Below are positions 1-9,111 of a DNA stretch of 64,000 nt, piece after piece (the stretch's first letter is position 1; the number at the start of each line of letters is the position of its first letter). A program made the translations under genes and the position numbers. Location: contig NZ_QFDM01000002.1 of the NCBI RefSeq assembly GCF_023702065.1, forward strand, positions 434,001 to 498,000, given 5' to 3'. Source of the DNA: Methanoculleus oceani (GTDB taxonomy: Archaea > Halobacteriota > Methanomicrobia > Methanomicrobiales > Methanoculleaceae). A model generated the notes under the pieces. That model did not search any database, was not told where the DNA came from, and saw only the letters and a list, made by a program, of their open reading frames with translations.

Positions 1-870
1 GAGCAAGGCTACCACCCCGAGTATCCCGACAGTCAGCCGTTCGCCGTCTGCCTCACCCACGACATCGATACAATCCACAAGTCTGCTTTCTTTAAGGGGT
101 ATGATGCGTTGCGGTCCCTGAAAGCCGGTGATATCACAAAATCGCTCACGAACATCTGGCAACTTCGGTCAAGGAAACTTCCCTGGTTCAACTTCCATGA
201 GATCATGGCGCTCGAGGAGAAGTATGATGCTCAATCGAGCTTCTACTTCCTCGCCCTCGCCCCTGGGGATCAGGACTACGCCTATGACATCAGGAGCCTC
301 GAGGGAGAACTTGGGATGATCACCGACGCCGGGTGGGAGGTCGGCCTCCACGGGGGCCACCGGGCCTACTGCGACGCACGGGCCCTCGAAACCGAGAAGC
401 AACGGCTTGAGGCTGTTCTCGGCCGGCCGGTCGTTGGTTACCGGAATCATTTCCTCCGGTTCCGGGTTCCGGAGACCTGGGAGATCCTCAGCCGCGCCGG
501 GTTCCGCTACGACACAACCTTCGGGTATGCAGACTGCACCGGGTTCAGGAATGGAATGTGCCATCCCTTTAAGCCCTATGACCTTCAGACCGGCCGCGAG
601 ATCGATATCCTGGAGATCCCCCTCACGGTCATGGACTGCACGCTTGATGGATATATGCGGCTTGACGCCAAGAAGGCTTGGGTGGTCATCCGCCACCTAA
701 TCGATGCAACCGAGCGCTGCCACGGGGTCATCACCGTCCTCTGGCACAATGCCTACATGGAGGGGGAGCGGCTGAAGCTGTACGAGAAGGTGTTGCGATA
801 CTGCAGGGAAAAGGGGGCTTGGATGACGAGCGGGGCGGAAATCACACGAAATGTCCTGAAAAAAGAATGA
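1..870 (+). CDS. Polysaccharide deacetylase family protein (5' end outside window)
   Basis: The frame is open from base 1 and ends at TGA 868-870, so the N-terminus is missing; the TTG at 109 is internal because the metal-binding motif lies before it. Carbohydrate esterase 4 signatures are visible in order: THDID (about visible residues 19-23, catalytic/metal Asp), an HGGH segment standing in for the His-x3-His metal motif, YRNHFLRF in place of the usual RxPY motif, DTTFGY, and LWHNAYM as the closing His motif. The family removes N-acetyl or O-acetyl groups from sugar polymers. It precedes an ATP-grasp gene and a sugar acetyltransferase gene, consistent with modifying a surface glycan. The exact substrate cannot be read from the sequence. 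Confidence 0.85.
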   Translation, partial: EQGYHPEYPDSQPFAVCLTHDIDTIHKSAFFKGYDALRSLKAGDITKSLTNIWQLRSRKLPWFNFHEIMALEEKYDAQSSFYFLALAPGDQDYAYDIRSLEGELGMITDAGWEVGLHGGHRAYCDARALETEKQRLEAVLGRPVVGYRNHFLRFRVPETWEILSRAGFRYDTTFGYADCTGFRNGMCHPFKPYDLQTGREIDILEIPLTVMDCTLDGYMRLDAKKAWVVIRHLIDATERCHGVITVLWHNAYMEGERLKLYEKVLRYCREKGAWMTSGAEITRNVLKKE

Positions 871-904
871 CGCTTGTTTAATAGTTAACTACAGGGATGC
901 CGAC

Positions 905-2083
905 ATGAAAAAAGATAAATGTGTTTTAGTTCTGGGAGGATATATCAACAGTTATTCTATCATCCAAGAATTATACGAAAAACATGTTATAGAAATTATT
1001 CTCCTTGATACAACGCGAAGTGTCGCATCATATAGCAATAAAATTAAAAAATTCGTGTTAATTGAAAACTCACCTGATGCGTTACGTGATGAAATACAAA
1101 AATTGCATGAAGACTACGATTACATTGTGATATTTCCCACCAATGATTTACATTTAGAATATTTACATCAGGTATATGCAGACATTTCTTCATATTGTTT
1201 CATGCCATTTAATTACAATAACTTGCTACAATGCTTAGATAAGTATACCCAGTATGAACATTGCGAACAACTTAATGTCCCTTACCCAAAAACTATGTGC
1301 ATAAATTCTATCGAAGATTTAGACAAAATGTCTACACTAAAATACCCGGTAATTATAAAGCCTAGGAAGCGTGACGACATATCAACGGATGTTTTTAGAA
1401 ACCTACAGCTACAAACTAAGCTCGATTTGGAAGCGTACTCCGTATACATTGAAAAATATCTAGCCAAAGGAATTACGTTTTTAGCGTCTGAAATTATCCC
1501 AGGCGATGGCTCAAATATTTATGCATATGTAGGATACAGAAGCAAAGACGGAAAGATTCTAAATGAGTGGACCGGGAAGAAATTATCTCAGTACCCCGAC
1601 GATTTCGGGGTTTTTGCAAGTGCATCAAATGAAGCACCTGAAGAAGTTCTTCATCAAGGTCGAACACTGCTAAACGGTATGGATCTCATTGGAATTGCCG
1701 AACCTGAGTTCAAATTTGATCCCCGAGATGGAAAATATAAGTTAATGGAAATTAACCTTCGTTCAATGATGTGGCACCGTGTGGGCAATCTTTCAGGTGT
1801 GAACATACAGTATTCGCAGTATTTGGATGCTATAGGAGAAAATGTTGAAAAGCAAATTCAGGAAAGAACACGAAAAATACACTTTGTCTACTTAAAACAT
1901 GAGATCGTTAACTTGATAAAACGAAAAGGATACTATCGTACTGCATATTATAATCTCTTTAAATCAGATAAGACCTTTATTGCGTTCTTCGATCCCTGGG
2001 ACCTTTGGCCATTTTTAAAAGACACAATCTTTGCTATCAAACGTATGGTGGAAATATGTCTAAAAGCATTAAGATGCATATAG
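905..2083 (+). CDS. ATP-grasp family carboxylate ligase-like protein
   Basis: The 392-residue protein starts with a Rossmann-like pre-ATP-grasp segment (VLVLGGY near residue 7) and continues with a typical ATP-grasp core: [11 protein letters not shown] around residue 150 supplies the nucleotide-binding lysine, and LMEINLRS around residue 280 has the Mg-binding Glu/Asn pattern. Such enzymes join a carboxylate to an amine or another nucleophile using ATP; the substrate is not evident. The gene is much richer in A+T than its flanks (codons such as AAA, ATT and TTA dominate), which suggests recent acquisition together with the next gene. It overlaps the acyltransferase start by 28 bases, so the two are probably co-translated. 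A role in amidating or decorating a surface polymer is inferred only from the neighbours. Confidence 0.75.
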   Translation: MKKDKCVLVLGGYINSYSIIQELYEKHVIEIILLDTTRSVASYSNKIKKFVLIENSPDALRDEIQKLHEDYDYIVIFPTNDLHLEYLHQVYADISSYCFMPFNYNNLLQCLDKYTQYEHCEQLNVPYPKTMCINSIEDLDKMSTLKYPVIIKPRKRDDISTDVFRNLQLQTKLDLEAYSVYIEKYLAKGITFLASEIIPGDGSNIYAYVGYRSKDGKILNEWTGKKLSQYPDDFGVFASASNEAPEEVLHQGRTLLNGMDLIGIAEPEFKFDPRDGKYKLMEINLRSMMWHRVGNLSGVNIQYSQYLDAIGENVEKQIQERTRKIHFVYLKHEIVNLIKRKGYYRTAYYNLFKSDKTFIAFFDPWDLWPFLKDTIFAIKRMVEICLKALRCI

Positions 2084-2547
2084 TCATGGGTTTAAAGCGA
2101 ATTTTACTGAGGCGAGAAGGGGTAATAATTAATAATAACTGCACATTCTCAGGGGTGAACTTTTTGGGTACCGCAGTAATTGAACCATATTGCAGACTTA
2201 CTGGGGATCCAATCATTACAATTGGTGACCATTTCTATATGAATGCCAATTGCCATTTGCTAGGTGAAATAACTATTGGTAAACATGTACAAATAGGTCC
2301 TCAAACTGTGGTGTGGGGAAGGGATCACGGTTTAAAGAAAGACGTGCTCATACAAGCGCAACCGCACAATAAGAAGCCCATCCATATCGGTGACGACGCC
2401 TGGATTGGAGCTCATGTGACAATCCTAAAGGGTGTCCATATTGGAAAGGGGGCAGTTATTGGTGCAGGAAGCGTTGTCACAAAAGATATCCCAGAGCATG
2501 CAATTGCAGTCGGAAACCCTGCAAGGGTGATAAAATATCGGAGCTAA
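2056..2547 (+). CDS. Hexapeptide-repeat acyltransferase (NodL/maltose acetyltransferase-like)
   Basis: The protein is about 163 residues and built from left-handed beta-helix hexapeptide repeats ([33 protein letters not shown]). It has the terminal VGNPARVI segment typical of the O-acetyltransferases of this superfamily, and the His of the RDHGL segment is a plausible catalytic base. I chose ATG 2056 because a GGTGGA ribosome site precedes it by about 5 bases; an upstream ATG at 2005 lies deep in the ATP-grasp gene. ATG 2074 is an alternative. Like the preceding gene it is AT-rich. It probably acetylates a sugar of the surface glycan. Confidence 0.85.
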   Translation: MSKSIKMHIVMGLKRILLRREGVIINNNCTFSGVNFLGTAVIEPYCRLTGDPIITIGDHFYMNANCHLLGEITIGKHVQIGPQTVVWGRDHGLKKDVLIQAQPHNKKPIHIGDDAWIGAHVTILKGVHIGKGAVIGAGSVVTKDIPEHAIAVGNPARVIKYRS

Positions 2548-2589
2548 AATTACTATTATAGGAAAAGCTATCGAGTTATGATCTTATTT

Positions 2590-2833
2590 CAGAAATAAAA
2601 GATGTCCTTATACTTCCTAAATCATGGTGGACTGTACCAAGTGAATTAGTGATTACAACGCTTATGACCTAGGGATTGTCCTTTTTGACGATTTCCTGTT
2701 TACGATCGGGAAACGTATTCTTAACATTTGGTATAACAATACTACATTAATTGCAGACTTTGCTGTCCCGATAAAGAGCGCTCACATAAGCACCGCAGAA
2801 TACGACCATACTTGCAGTGACATAAAACCGTAG
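2590..2833 (+). pseudogene. Possible frameshifted gene remnant, family unknown
   Basis: This AT-rich stretch directly after the acyltransferase has no intact gene. Two protein-like segments lie in different frames. One runs from about 2590 to 2672 and reads ...LILPKSWWTVPSEL... The other runs from 2651 to a stop at 2831-2833 and reads DYNAYDLGIVLFDD... followed by about 45 more residues. Joining them needs one frameshift near 2650-2670. The base composition matches the two genes upstream, so this may be the wreck of a third gene of the same transferred block. I do not recognise the family; a glycosyltransferase tail is one guess. The rest of 2834-2974 shows nothing I can support. Confidence 0.35.
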
Positions 2834-2974
2834 CAAAGCGTCTCTTTGGCTTAGGTATTAACAATCAAGATACATATTTCCAGTTAAGGATGCAAAGATG
2901 CTCTTTCGATCTTCCTAGGGTCTGCTCAGGGTCCCCCCGGATATACTATTCCTCAACAGCAGTCCCCTACCGTC

Positions 2975-3065
2975 CTCCCCACCTTATCCAGGACCCATTC
3001 GACGGCTCCAGCGAGCACCCAATCGCCTCCGCGATCGCATCCGGAACCGCTAGCTCGCCCTGTCC
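2975..3065 (-). pseudogene. Remnant of a family-4 glycosyltransferase 3' end
   Basis: Read on the minus strand, this stretch encodes GQGEL, then PDAIAEAI, then LEP and IRWG, which lines up with the C-terminal part of the intact glycosyltransferase at 7725-8882 (its VLVDP, PDAIAEAI, LEHP and RRMG segments). At the DNA level 3022-3044 is identical to 7897-7919 (23 bases). The reading frame is closed within about 35 codons and no start is present, so it is a broken fragment rather than a gene. It probably reflects an old duplication or rearrangement inside the polysaccharide locus. Confidence 0.5.
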
Positions 3066-3095
3066 CTTCCAACCGTTTACTTAAACAATGAGCAC

Positions 3096-4304
3096 GTGAG
3101 TATACCCCTCGATCCAATGGTCCCTCACAGTCTCGTCAACGACATCCGATTGCTGGTCTACGATATTGCTACACTTGCTTTCTCAACCCTATCTCGGTTC
3201 GTGCCGAAAAACGATCATAAAATCCTGTTTTTTTCGGCACCCGACTTCTCCGATAATGCAAAATACGTCTACGACAGGATGCTCGAATCCGGCCTCGATA
3301 AAACCTACAGGCTTACTTGGTGCGTTTATTCACCCGTTCGTGCAAACCATGTCATCCGCCGGTCGCGCGAATACATCCACCATGCGCTGACGGCAAAATA
3401 CATCGTCAGCACCCACGGCACGCCCGCCTGGAAGTCCAGAAATCAGGTCAGCCTCGAGTTATGGCACGGCCTTCCGCTAAAGACAATTGGACACTTTGCC
3501 GATATGGACCATCCAAACGCCGTTGCACGGCTCTCCGCGGCACAGAGGCTGCGGAGGTTTGCGAACTCCGTGGACTACCTTATCACAACCTCGGAATTCG
3601 AGCGGCTGATCTTCTCTTCCGCTTTCCTGATCGATCCCGGTAAGATTCTGGTCCTCGGGCAGCCCCGCTGCGACGCTCTTTACAGACCCAGAGATTCCGG
3701 GATAAACGTACTATGCCGTATCCTTGGTCGGAACGATATTGCTGGAAAGAGGATTCTCCTGTATCTTCCTACCTTCCGGGAATACGATGCCGATGCGAGC
3801 TGTAACATTCTCGAAGAGATCCTCGCAAGCGAGAAGTTTTGCCGGTTCGTGGGGGACGAGAACCTGCTGTTCATCTGCAAACCGCACTCGCACGACGAAA
3901 ATGCGTTTCAGGCATACAACGGAGAGCACATCTACATACTCTTAAACGATGACCTGCGGAAAGCCGGTAATACCATCTACGACTTCCTGAACGCCGTCGA
4001 TATTCTGGTTACCGATTACTCGTCGGTATACTTCGACTTCCTTCACCTGAACCGACCGATCGTCTTCCACGTGCCCGATATCGAGGAGTACCAGAAGCAG
4101 AGAGGATTTATTCTCGAACCGTTTCGCGACTGGGCGCCGGGGGAGACCTCTACTAATGTCGATGAGTTGATAGGGGCCCTTACGAATACCCTCGCCGATC
4201 CGGACAGATGGGAATCGGAGAGGATCAGGCTCCGGGGGTTATTGTTCAAATACATCGACAATCTCGCATCTGAAAGAGTCTGCAGATTGATCGGGCAGCA
4301 TTAA
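3096..4304 (+). CDS. CDP-glycerol glycerophosphotransferase family protein (TagB/TagF-like)
   Basis: The protein has 402 residues and no membrane span. Signatures of the CDP-glycerol:poly(glycerophosphate) transferase family are clear: LELWHGLPLKTIG near residue 127 (the family's active-site His region) and VTDYSSVYFDF near residue 306 followed by RPIVFH. Members move glycerol-phosphate (or ribitol-phosphate) from a CDP-activated donor onto a growing polymer, as in bacterial teichoic acid synthesis. The GTG at 3096 is the upstream-most start; ATG 3117 (seven codons later) is possible. The next two genes on the same strand can supply the precursor: a cytidylyltransferase-like protein and a glycerol-3-phosphate dehydrogenase-like protein. 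The gene is separated from them by a 440-base repeat-like gap. Confidence 0.88.
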   Translation: MSIPLDPMVPHSLVNDIRLLVYDIATLAFSTLSRFVPKNDHKILFFSAPDFSDNAKYVYDRMLESGLDKTYRLTWCVYSPVRANHVIRRSREYIHHALTAKYIVSTHGTPAWKSRNQVSLELWHGLPLKTIGHFADMDHPNAVARLSAAQRLRRFANSVDYLITTSEFERLIFSSAFLIDPGKILVLGQPRCDALYRPRDSGINVLCRILGRNDIAGKRILLYLPTFREYDADASCNILEEILASEKFCRFVGDENLLFICKPHSHDENAFQAYNGEHIYILLNDDLRKAGNTIYDFLNAVDILVTDYSSVYFDFLHLNRPIVFHVPDIEEYQKQRGFILEPFRDWAPGETSTNVDELIGALTNTLADPDRWESERIRLRGLLFKYIDNLASERVCRLIGQH

Positions 4305-4744
4305 TCCAATCAGGTTGAAGCCGTTCCGAACCCCTCCGGCAGGGAGACACCGCTCACACCCCCGGTGCTCACGCTCACTATGTTCGCGGTCCGACGACCT
4401 CCGGCCCTCTCAAACTCCGGCCTTTTGGCCGTCACTGTTCGAAAATTGCGCAGCAATTTTCTCGAACTCCGCCTGCCCCCCTGGGGCACGCGTCGTTGCT
4501 CGCACCCCCCGGAGGTTATGCATCTCCCCACATTGCTGCCGGGTAAAAGCCGTGCCCATCCCGGACCACGATAGCTCGCACGGCAGAAATCCCACATAAC
4601 CGTTCTGCACGAGGTCCGCCTACGGTCTGCAGACAGTTCCGGGAGACCTCGACTGCTTGAGAGGTTGAGACACGCAGTCAACAGCCAAATCTTCTTATAA
4701 CCGGACGGTGTGTAACCCTCGACAAACCGGGTCGGTGTTTCACC
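4305..4744 (+). other. 440-base intergenic stretch with hairpin and a promoter-like site
   Basis: I see no gene here. The left half is low-complexity CCGGTGCTCACGCTC-type sequence related to the palindromic repeats at 18.2-18.4 kb and 45.0 kb. A strong hairpin lies at 4437-4467. Near the right end, CTTATAAC at 4694-4701 is a plausible TATA box for the gene starting at 4745; initiation would fall near 4725. Confidence 0.6.
4437..4467. repeat. Perfect hairpin in intergenic repeat region
   Basis: Arms GAAAATTGC (4441-4449) and GCAATTTTC (4453-4461) are exact inverted repeats around a 3-base loop, and the outer bases GTTCGA and TCGAAC extend the pairing with a small offset. It lies about 135 bases downstream of the glycerophosphotransferase gene. 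It could act as a terminator-like structure or be part of a mobile palindromic element. Confidence 0.6.
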
Positions 4745-5491
4745 TTGATCGGGGTAATCCTAGCAGCAGGTCGCGGGCAAAGACTGGGCAGAGACATCGA
4801 TCTCGAGAAGATCGGCCCGAAATGCCTGCTTCCTATCGACGGTCGGACTCTGCTGGAGCGAACGGTCTCGGATCTGGTATCGTTCGGTGTGGACACGATC
4901 ACTATCGTCGTCGGATACCGGGCGGAGATGGTACGGGAAGCATGCGCGGCACTGGGGAGGAAGTATGATGCCCGATTCGATTTGGTCCGTAATGACGCAT
5001 ACCTCTCGACGAATACAGCCTGCTCTCTCCAGATCGGGCTATCTGACATACATGACGACGTTGTCATCTTTAACGGCGACGTGCTGTACGATCGTGCCAT
5101 CCTGGATGATCTATTAAAGATAAACCGGACTGCAATCTCGGTCGACAATACAAAGCCGCTCACGGAAGAGTCGTTTAAAGTGAGGATAGCAAACGGTCGG
5201 ATCGAAGAGATGGGAAAAACCATCCCGATAGAAAGAGCGACCGGGGAGTTCATCGGCATCTCAACGATCGGCGGGGGGGATCTTTTGGAGGCAAAAAGGC
5301 TGCTGAAAAACCTGGTTTCGGATAATCCGAATAACTACTACGATTTCATATACCTGTCCCTGTCAGAGGGCGGGAACCTTGCATACTCGTTCACAAATGG
5401 GCTAAAATGGACGGAAATCGACGATATCCACGATTTAAAGTATGCCGAAAGCATTGCAGGTGTAGCCTGCGGCGCACGGGGGCGATTTTGA
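4745..5491 (+). CDS. Sugar/alditol-phosphate nucleotidyltransferase (LicC-like)
   Basis: The protein has 248 residues. The nucleotidyltransferase signature GVILAAGRGQRLG opens it, followed by GPKCLLPI (binding Lys), LSTNTACSL near residue 100, FNGDVLYD with the metal-binding Asp near residue 120, and WTEIDDIHDL near the end. This pattern is closest to the LicC/choline-phosphate cytidylyltransferase branch of the NTP_transferase family. The start is TTG at 4745; the nucleotide-binding motif begins at residue 2, so little could be missing. The stop overlaps the ATG of the next gene by one base (TGATG), indicating translational coupling. Context suggests it activates glycerol-3-phosphate or a similar alditol phosphate with CTP for the transferase upstream; that substrate is inferred. 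Confidence 0.82.
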   Translation: MIGVILAAGRGQRLGRDIDLEKIGPKCLLPIDGRTLLERTVSDLVSFGVDTITIVVGYRAEMVREACAALGRKYDARFDLVRNDAYLSTNTACSLQIGLSDIHDDVVIFNGDVLYDRAILDDLLKINRTAISVDNTKPLTEESFKVRIANGRIEEMGKTIPIERATGEFIGISTIGGGDLLEAKRLLKNLVSDNPNNYYDFIYLSLSEGGNLAYSFTNGLKWTEIDDIHDLKYAESIAGVACGARGRF

Positions 5492-6468
5492 TGATATCGA
5501 AAGTCGGGGTCATCGGTGCCGGAAGCATGGGCACCGCCGTCGCACAGAGCATCTCCAGGAGGGCCGGAGAAGTGTTCATATTTGGCAGGAAAAAGGAGAT
5601 TGTCGATTCGATTAACACCGACAACCGTAATGCGAACTATTTCCCGGGCCTGCGCTTGAACCCCAATATCCGTGCGAGACTGATGGGCGATAGATTGGAT
5701 GTCGCGGGCTGTGCGGCCGTAGTCATCGCCGTGCCCTCCAGCGAAGTTCGCTCTGTCGTTAAAGCCGCCGGTGACGATCTTTCAGATCAGATTCTTGTTA
5801 CCGTCTCCAAAGGACTGGAGTATCCATCGCTCAAAACGATGAGCGAAATTATTCGCGACGAAACGGGCAACCCGGATATGGCCTGTTTCTCAGGACCGAC
5901 CTTCGCAGATGAGATAGCCTACGGCCATATCGCCGGTGCTACGATAGGTGCCGGCGACGACCCGTCACTGAGAGCAACGATGTCGGATCTCTTCGGTGAA
6001 TTCATCCTGGATTTTTCGGATGACCTCAGAGCGGTCGAGTTGTGCGGCGTGCTGAAGAACGTATACGCCATCGGAACAGGGATGTGGGATTCGGTTTACA
6101 GCAACCATAACGAGCACTACACCTTTTTGAACATGTGCTACAAGGAGATGTGCACCTTTTTAAAGGCGATTTCTCATGATAAGGATATATTCACGAAATT
6201 CTGCTGTTTTGGAGATTTCAACCTGACTGCCAACGTGGACAAAAGCCGCAACCGGACACTGGGGCTGATGGTCGGCAAGAAGATCGTAAAAACACCCTAT
6301 TTAGAGTCCGGTGTGACGTTTGAGGGGTCCAGATCGGTCAAAGGGATAATTGAACTGGCAGACACCCATGATATCGATCTGCCCATCGCACGATTCGTCT
6401 ACGATGTCCTGAGCGGGAACAATAACGTACGGGCGTCGGTCGATACGCTCGTCAGGAAGGCGCCCTGA
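5491..6468 (+). CDS. gpsA: NAD(P)-dependent glycerol-3-phosphate dehydrogenase-like protein
   Basis: The protein has 325 residues from ATG 5491. GpsA hallmarks appear in order: GVIGAGSMGTAVA (dinucleotide fold, residue 6 on), VSKGLEYPS, CFSGPTFADEIAYG, LKNVYAIGTGM (catalytic Lys region) and RNRTLG. The family reduces dihydroxyacetone phosphate to sn-glycerol-3-phosphate. Archaeal lipids are built from sn-glycerol-1-phosphate made by an unrelated enzyme, so a GpsA-like protein here is unlikely to serve lipid synthesis. Its coupling to a nucleotidyltransferase gene and nearness to a CDP-glycerol transferase point to supply of a CDP-glycerol-type precursor. A related substrate cannot be excluded. 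Confidence 0.83.
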   Translation: MISKVGVIGAGSMGTAVAQSISRRAGEVFIFGRKKEIVDSINTDNRNANYFPGLRLNPNIRARLMGDRLDVAGCAAVVIAVPSSEVRSVVKAAGDDLSDQILVTVSKGLEYPSLKTMSEIIRDETGNPDMACFSGPTFADEIAYGHIAGATIGAGDDPSLRATMSDLFGEFILDFSDDLRAVELCGVLKNVYAIGTGMWDSVYSNHNEHYTFLNMCYKEMCTFLKAISHDKDIFTKFCCFGDFNLTANVDKSRNRTLGLMVGKKIVKTPYLESGVTFEGSRSVKGIIELADTHDIDLPIARFVYDVLSGNNNVRASVDTLVRKAP

Positions 6469-6523
6469 AACACCGGGAGCAGGAACCGGATCCCCATACG
6501 GTCGAGTAACCGCCCTCCCCACC

Positions 6524-6540
6524 GTGGAGAACCGCTCCAC
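6524..6540. terminator. Hairpin between convergent genes
   Basis: GTGGAG (6524-6529) and CTCCAC (6535-6540) form a 6-bp stem with a 5-base loop between the ends of the convergent gpsA-like and glycosyltransferase genes. It has no clear T-run on either strand, so its termination role is a guess. Confidence 0.35.
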
Positions 6541-6562
6541 CAGACCTCATCGAAACCCAGGA

Positions 6563-7570
6563 TTATACGGATCTTTCCTCGATAATGCTCCGGATTTTTT
6601 GCATCCTCCCCTCAAGGGAGAACTCCCTCTCAATCCTGGCTCTTGCCGCCCTACCCCTATCGGACTGCAGCGCCTTTACTATCGCCGCCGCCGTCGCTTC
6701 CACATCCCCGTACGGCACCACGAATCCTGTGTCACCCACCACCTCCGGGAGGGCCCCCCTGTCCGTCACCACGGGGACGCACTCGCAGGACATCGCTTCG
6801 GCAAGCGCCACGCCGAACGATTCCCGATAGGAGAGCTGGCAGTAGACCTTTGCCCGGCGGTACCACTGCAGGAGTTCGGCCTGAGAAGGGGACGGGATAA
6901 CCTCGACGTTCGGCGGGGCATCCCGTCTCAGGCTCTCGATGCTCCCGTCGAGATCACGGCCGATGATGGCGAACCGGAGGTCCGGGAGGCGTCCTGCAGT
7001 CTCAAGGAACGTATCAAGGCCCTTGAGCGTGATGTTGCTCCGGTTGATCTGGCATACAGTGATGACGAGGTCGCGTTTCTCCTCTCCCGGGGAAAACTGC
7101 GCGCAGTCGATCCCGTTATAGACGACCGCAACGTGGCGGCGATCACTCAGTTCCAGTATCTCCCGCCTGTTGAACTCCGATACCGCGAGGATGTGATCGG
7201 CGTTCTGGACGATGTAGTTCACCCTCTTTGCAAGTTTCTGGTCCAGCAGGGCGCCGTAGCCGATCTCCGGCTCCCTCGCGACCTCGTACCCGCCGATGAC
7301 GACGATGGTTCTCTTCCCAAGGAGGTTTGCCAGCATCACGGCGAGATACGAATGATTGTGGGCGAACCAGGAGTAGGTGAGATCGGCCCAGAGGACTCCC
7401 CGGAATATCTCAAGCGCTATCAGGAGTGAACGCGTCAGGCCGATTTTCCCCTGGTAGTTGCTGATAACGGCTTCCCGGACCGGGTATTCCCGCCTGAGTG
7501 CCTCCAGATCGCGTTGTGTGAACGTGGATGGAGAAGGGGATATCAGGAATATTTTCTTTTGCTCCTTCAC
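6563..7570 (-). CDS. Glycosyltransferase family 4 protein
   Basis: The protein has 335 residues from ATG 7570. The C-terminal half carries the GT-B donor-binding region: SYRESFGVALAEAM (the E-x7-E motif of family 4) followed by CVPVVTDRGALPEVVG and GFVVPYGD. The N-terminal half has the acceptor-side Rossmann fold (FLISPSPSTFTQRDLEAL, then TIVVIGGYEVA). Such enzymes transfer a sugar from a nucleotide donor, at the cytoplasmic face, to a lipid-linked or protein-linked glycan. It is transcribed toward the gpsA-like gene and lies downstream of another family-4 gene on the same strand (155-base gap). Confidence 0.88.
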   Translation of the reverse strand: MKEQKKIFLISPSPSTFTQRDLEALRREYPVREAVISNYQGKIGLTRSLLIALEIFRGVLWADLTYSWFAHNHSYLAVMLANLLGKRTIVVIGGYEVAREPEIGYGALLDQKLAKRVNYIVQNADHILAVSEFNRREILELSDRRHVAVVYNGIDCAQFSPGEEKRDLVITVCQINRSNITLKGLDTFLETAGRLPDLRFAIIGRDLDGSIESLRRDAPPNVEVIPSPSQAELLQWYRRAKVYCQLSYRESFGVALAEAMSCECVPVVTDRGALPEVVGDTGFVVPYGDVEATAAAIVKALQSDRGRAARARIEREFSLEGRMQKIRSIIEERSV

Positions 7571-7724
7571 TTGAGTTCCCCCGGACTTTGCTAAACGGGC
7601 TCATACAACCCTGCTGCAGGCCGCATCCGTTTCAAGCGATACTGCCTCGACAGCGCCGGAAATTCGTAACGACGGCCGGGATAACCCGTATGGGGGGGAG
7701 GTGGAGTATCCAACGGGGCCGGAA

Positions 7725-8882
7725 TTATCGCGCTCTGCGGCCACGGCTCCGATCGCCCCTTCCCGCCTCCTCAACCTGCCTGTATACACCGAGCAGCCTC
7801 TTTTCCATCTCCCCCCAGTTATACCGTTCAAGAACCGCCCTCAGTCCATTCTCCCCCATCCTCCGCGCCTCGTCCGGGTGCTCCAGCAGGTAGACGATCG
7901 CCTCCGCGATCGCATCCGGGTTTGTCGGGTCGACCAGCACCCCGCACCCGGTCTCGCCGACCACCTTCCGGATCTCCGGAAAGTCACTTGCAACGACAGG
8001 AAGACCGCAGAGCATGTAGTCGAAGAGCTTGTTCGGGAGGCCGATGTATGCGTTGTAGTAGTCGGGCTGGAAGACGAGGAGGCCGATGCTGCCTTCGCGC
8101 AGGGTCTCGTACATCTCCCGGTAAGGAAGGTAGCCAGTCAACGTGATCGCCGGTCTCGGGTCCGTTTTCGCCGCGATCGCACCAATATCCTCGCGGACGT
8201 TCCCGACGAGCGTCAGGGAGACATCGGGAATCGTTGCCGCCACCTTAGAGATCGCCTGGATGCATTCACGAATGCCGTGGAACAACTGCATGTTCCCGGC
8301 CATGTAGACCACGTTGAAGTTGTTCTTCGCCCGCGGCGCCGGCGGCACCGAGCCGGCGACCGAATAGTTGGATACGATCACAGGAAGTGTCCCATTCCGA
8401 CCGAACCGCTCCGCAACGCTCTCGCTGACGGCAATCATTGCATCGGCGAATCTTGCAAGCAGGACCTCTCCCCAGGAAAGCATGGGCTCAAGGACCCTTG
8501 TGAGGACCGTCGCGTTCGGGAGGCCGAGATCGAACGGTATCTCGCTCGGCCAGTGCTCGTGGATATCATAAACAACCCGTTTCCCTTTGAAGAACTTCGT
8601 AAGGAGTCCGATGAGGAGAGCATCAGGCTCATGGCAGTGGATGACGTCGCACTCCTGGGTCAGGCACGCCCGAAACGTCCGCCAGAGGGTCAGGGGGTGG
8701 AGGAGGTTTGAAGAGGGTTTCCGGACGGTGACAATTTGCACGCCTCCGTTCTCATCGATGCTCCCATTCTCCGAAGGAGCGATGATCGTGACGTCATGCT
8801 CCTTTGCCAGGCTCTTCGCTTCTTTCTCGAATATCCGCCCGTCGTGGGGCAGGTGGGTCGTGGTGAGCATGCAGATACGCAT
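7725..8882 (-). CDS. Glycosyltransferase family 4 protein
   Basis: About 385 residues. The N-terminus MRICMLTTTHLPHDGRIFEKE is the typical acceptor-binding beginning of this family, so I start at ATG 8882 rather than at an in-frame ATG 57 bases upstream. CHEPDALL, YDIHEHWPSE, LPNKLFDYMLCGLPVVASDF and GVLVDPTNPDAIAEAI follow in the usual GT-B order. A TATA-like box at 8978-8990 gives a leader of about 70 bases. A degenerate fragment of a related gene lies at 2975-3065. The substrate is not readable. Confidence 0.88.
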   Translation of the reverse strand: MRICMLTTTHLPHDGRIFEKEAKSLAKEHDVTIIAPSENGSIDENGGVQIVTVRKPSSNLLHPLTLWRTFRACLTQECDVIHCHEPDALLIGLLTKFFKGKRVVYDIHEHWPSEIPFDLGLPNATVLTRVLEPMLSWGEVLLARFADAMIAVSESVAERFGRNGTLPVIVSNYSVAGSVPPAPRAKNNFNVVYMAGNMQLFHGIRECIQAISKVAATIPDVSLTLVGNVREDIGAIAAKTDPRPAITLTGYLPYREMYETLREGSIGLLVFQPDYYNAYIGLPNKLFDYMLCGLPVVASDFPEIRKVVGETGCGVLVDPTNPDAIAEAIVYLLEHPDEARRMGENGLRAVLERYNWGEMEKRLLGVYRQVEEAGRGDRSRGRRAR

Positions 8883-8977
8883 AATCCGGAGTTCGCTTGC
8901 GCCTCCCTGCCCGGGACCATCCCCGATATCACCGAGCACAAATGAGGGGGTTGAGCGACACCAACTGTCTTTCGGAA

Positions 8978-8990
8978 TACTTATATTTTA
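8978..8990 (-). promoter_or_regulatory. TATA-like box upstream of glycosyltransferase gene
   Basis: On the minus strand this reads TAAAATATAAGTA, an AT-rich island in GC-rich DNA. Initiation 25 bases downstream would fall near 8955, ahead of ATG 8882. Confidence 0.45.
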
Positions 8991-9111
8991 TCGTGAAGGG
9001 CCGGCGCCGGGTAGCTAAGGAGCATACCGGATCGGAGGAGAACTCCAGACAACTGCAAAAATAGTGAATGCGCCGGAGAAGGATCAAATCTTACACAATG
9101 GTCGAAATTTC

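Noticed and set aside
2005-2055. Upstream ATG for the hexapeptide acyltransferase
   Set aside because: It would overlap the ATP-grasp gene by 79 bases; the ATG at 2056 has a ribosome site at proper distance and gives the expected length.
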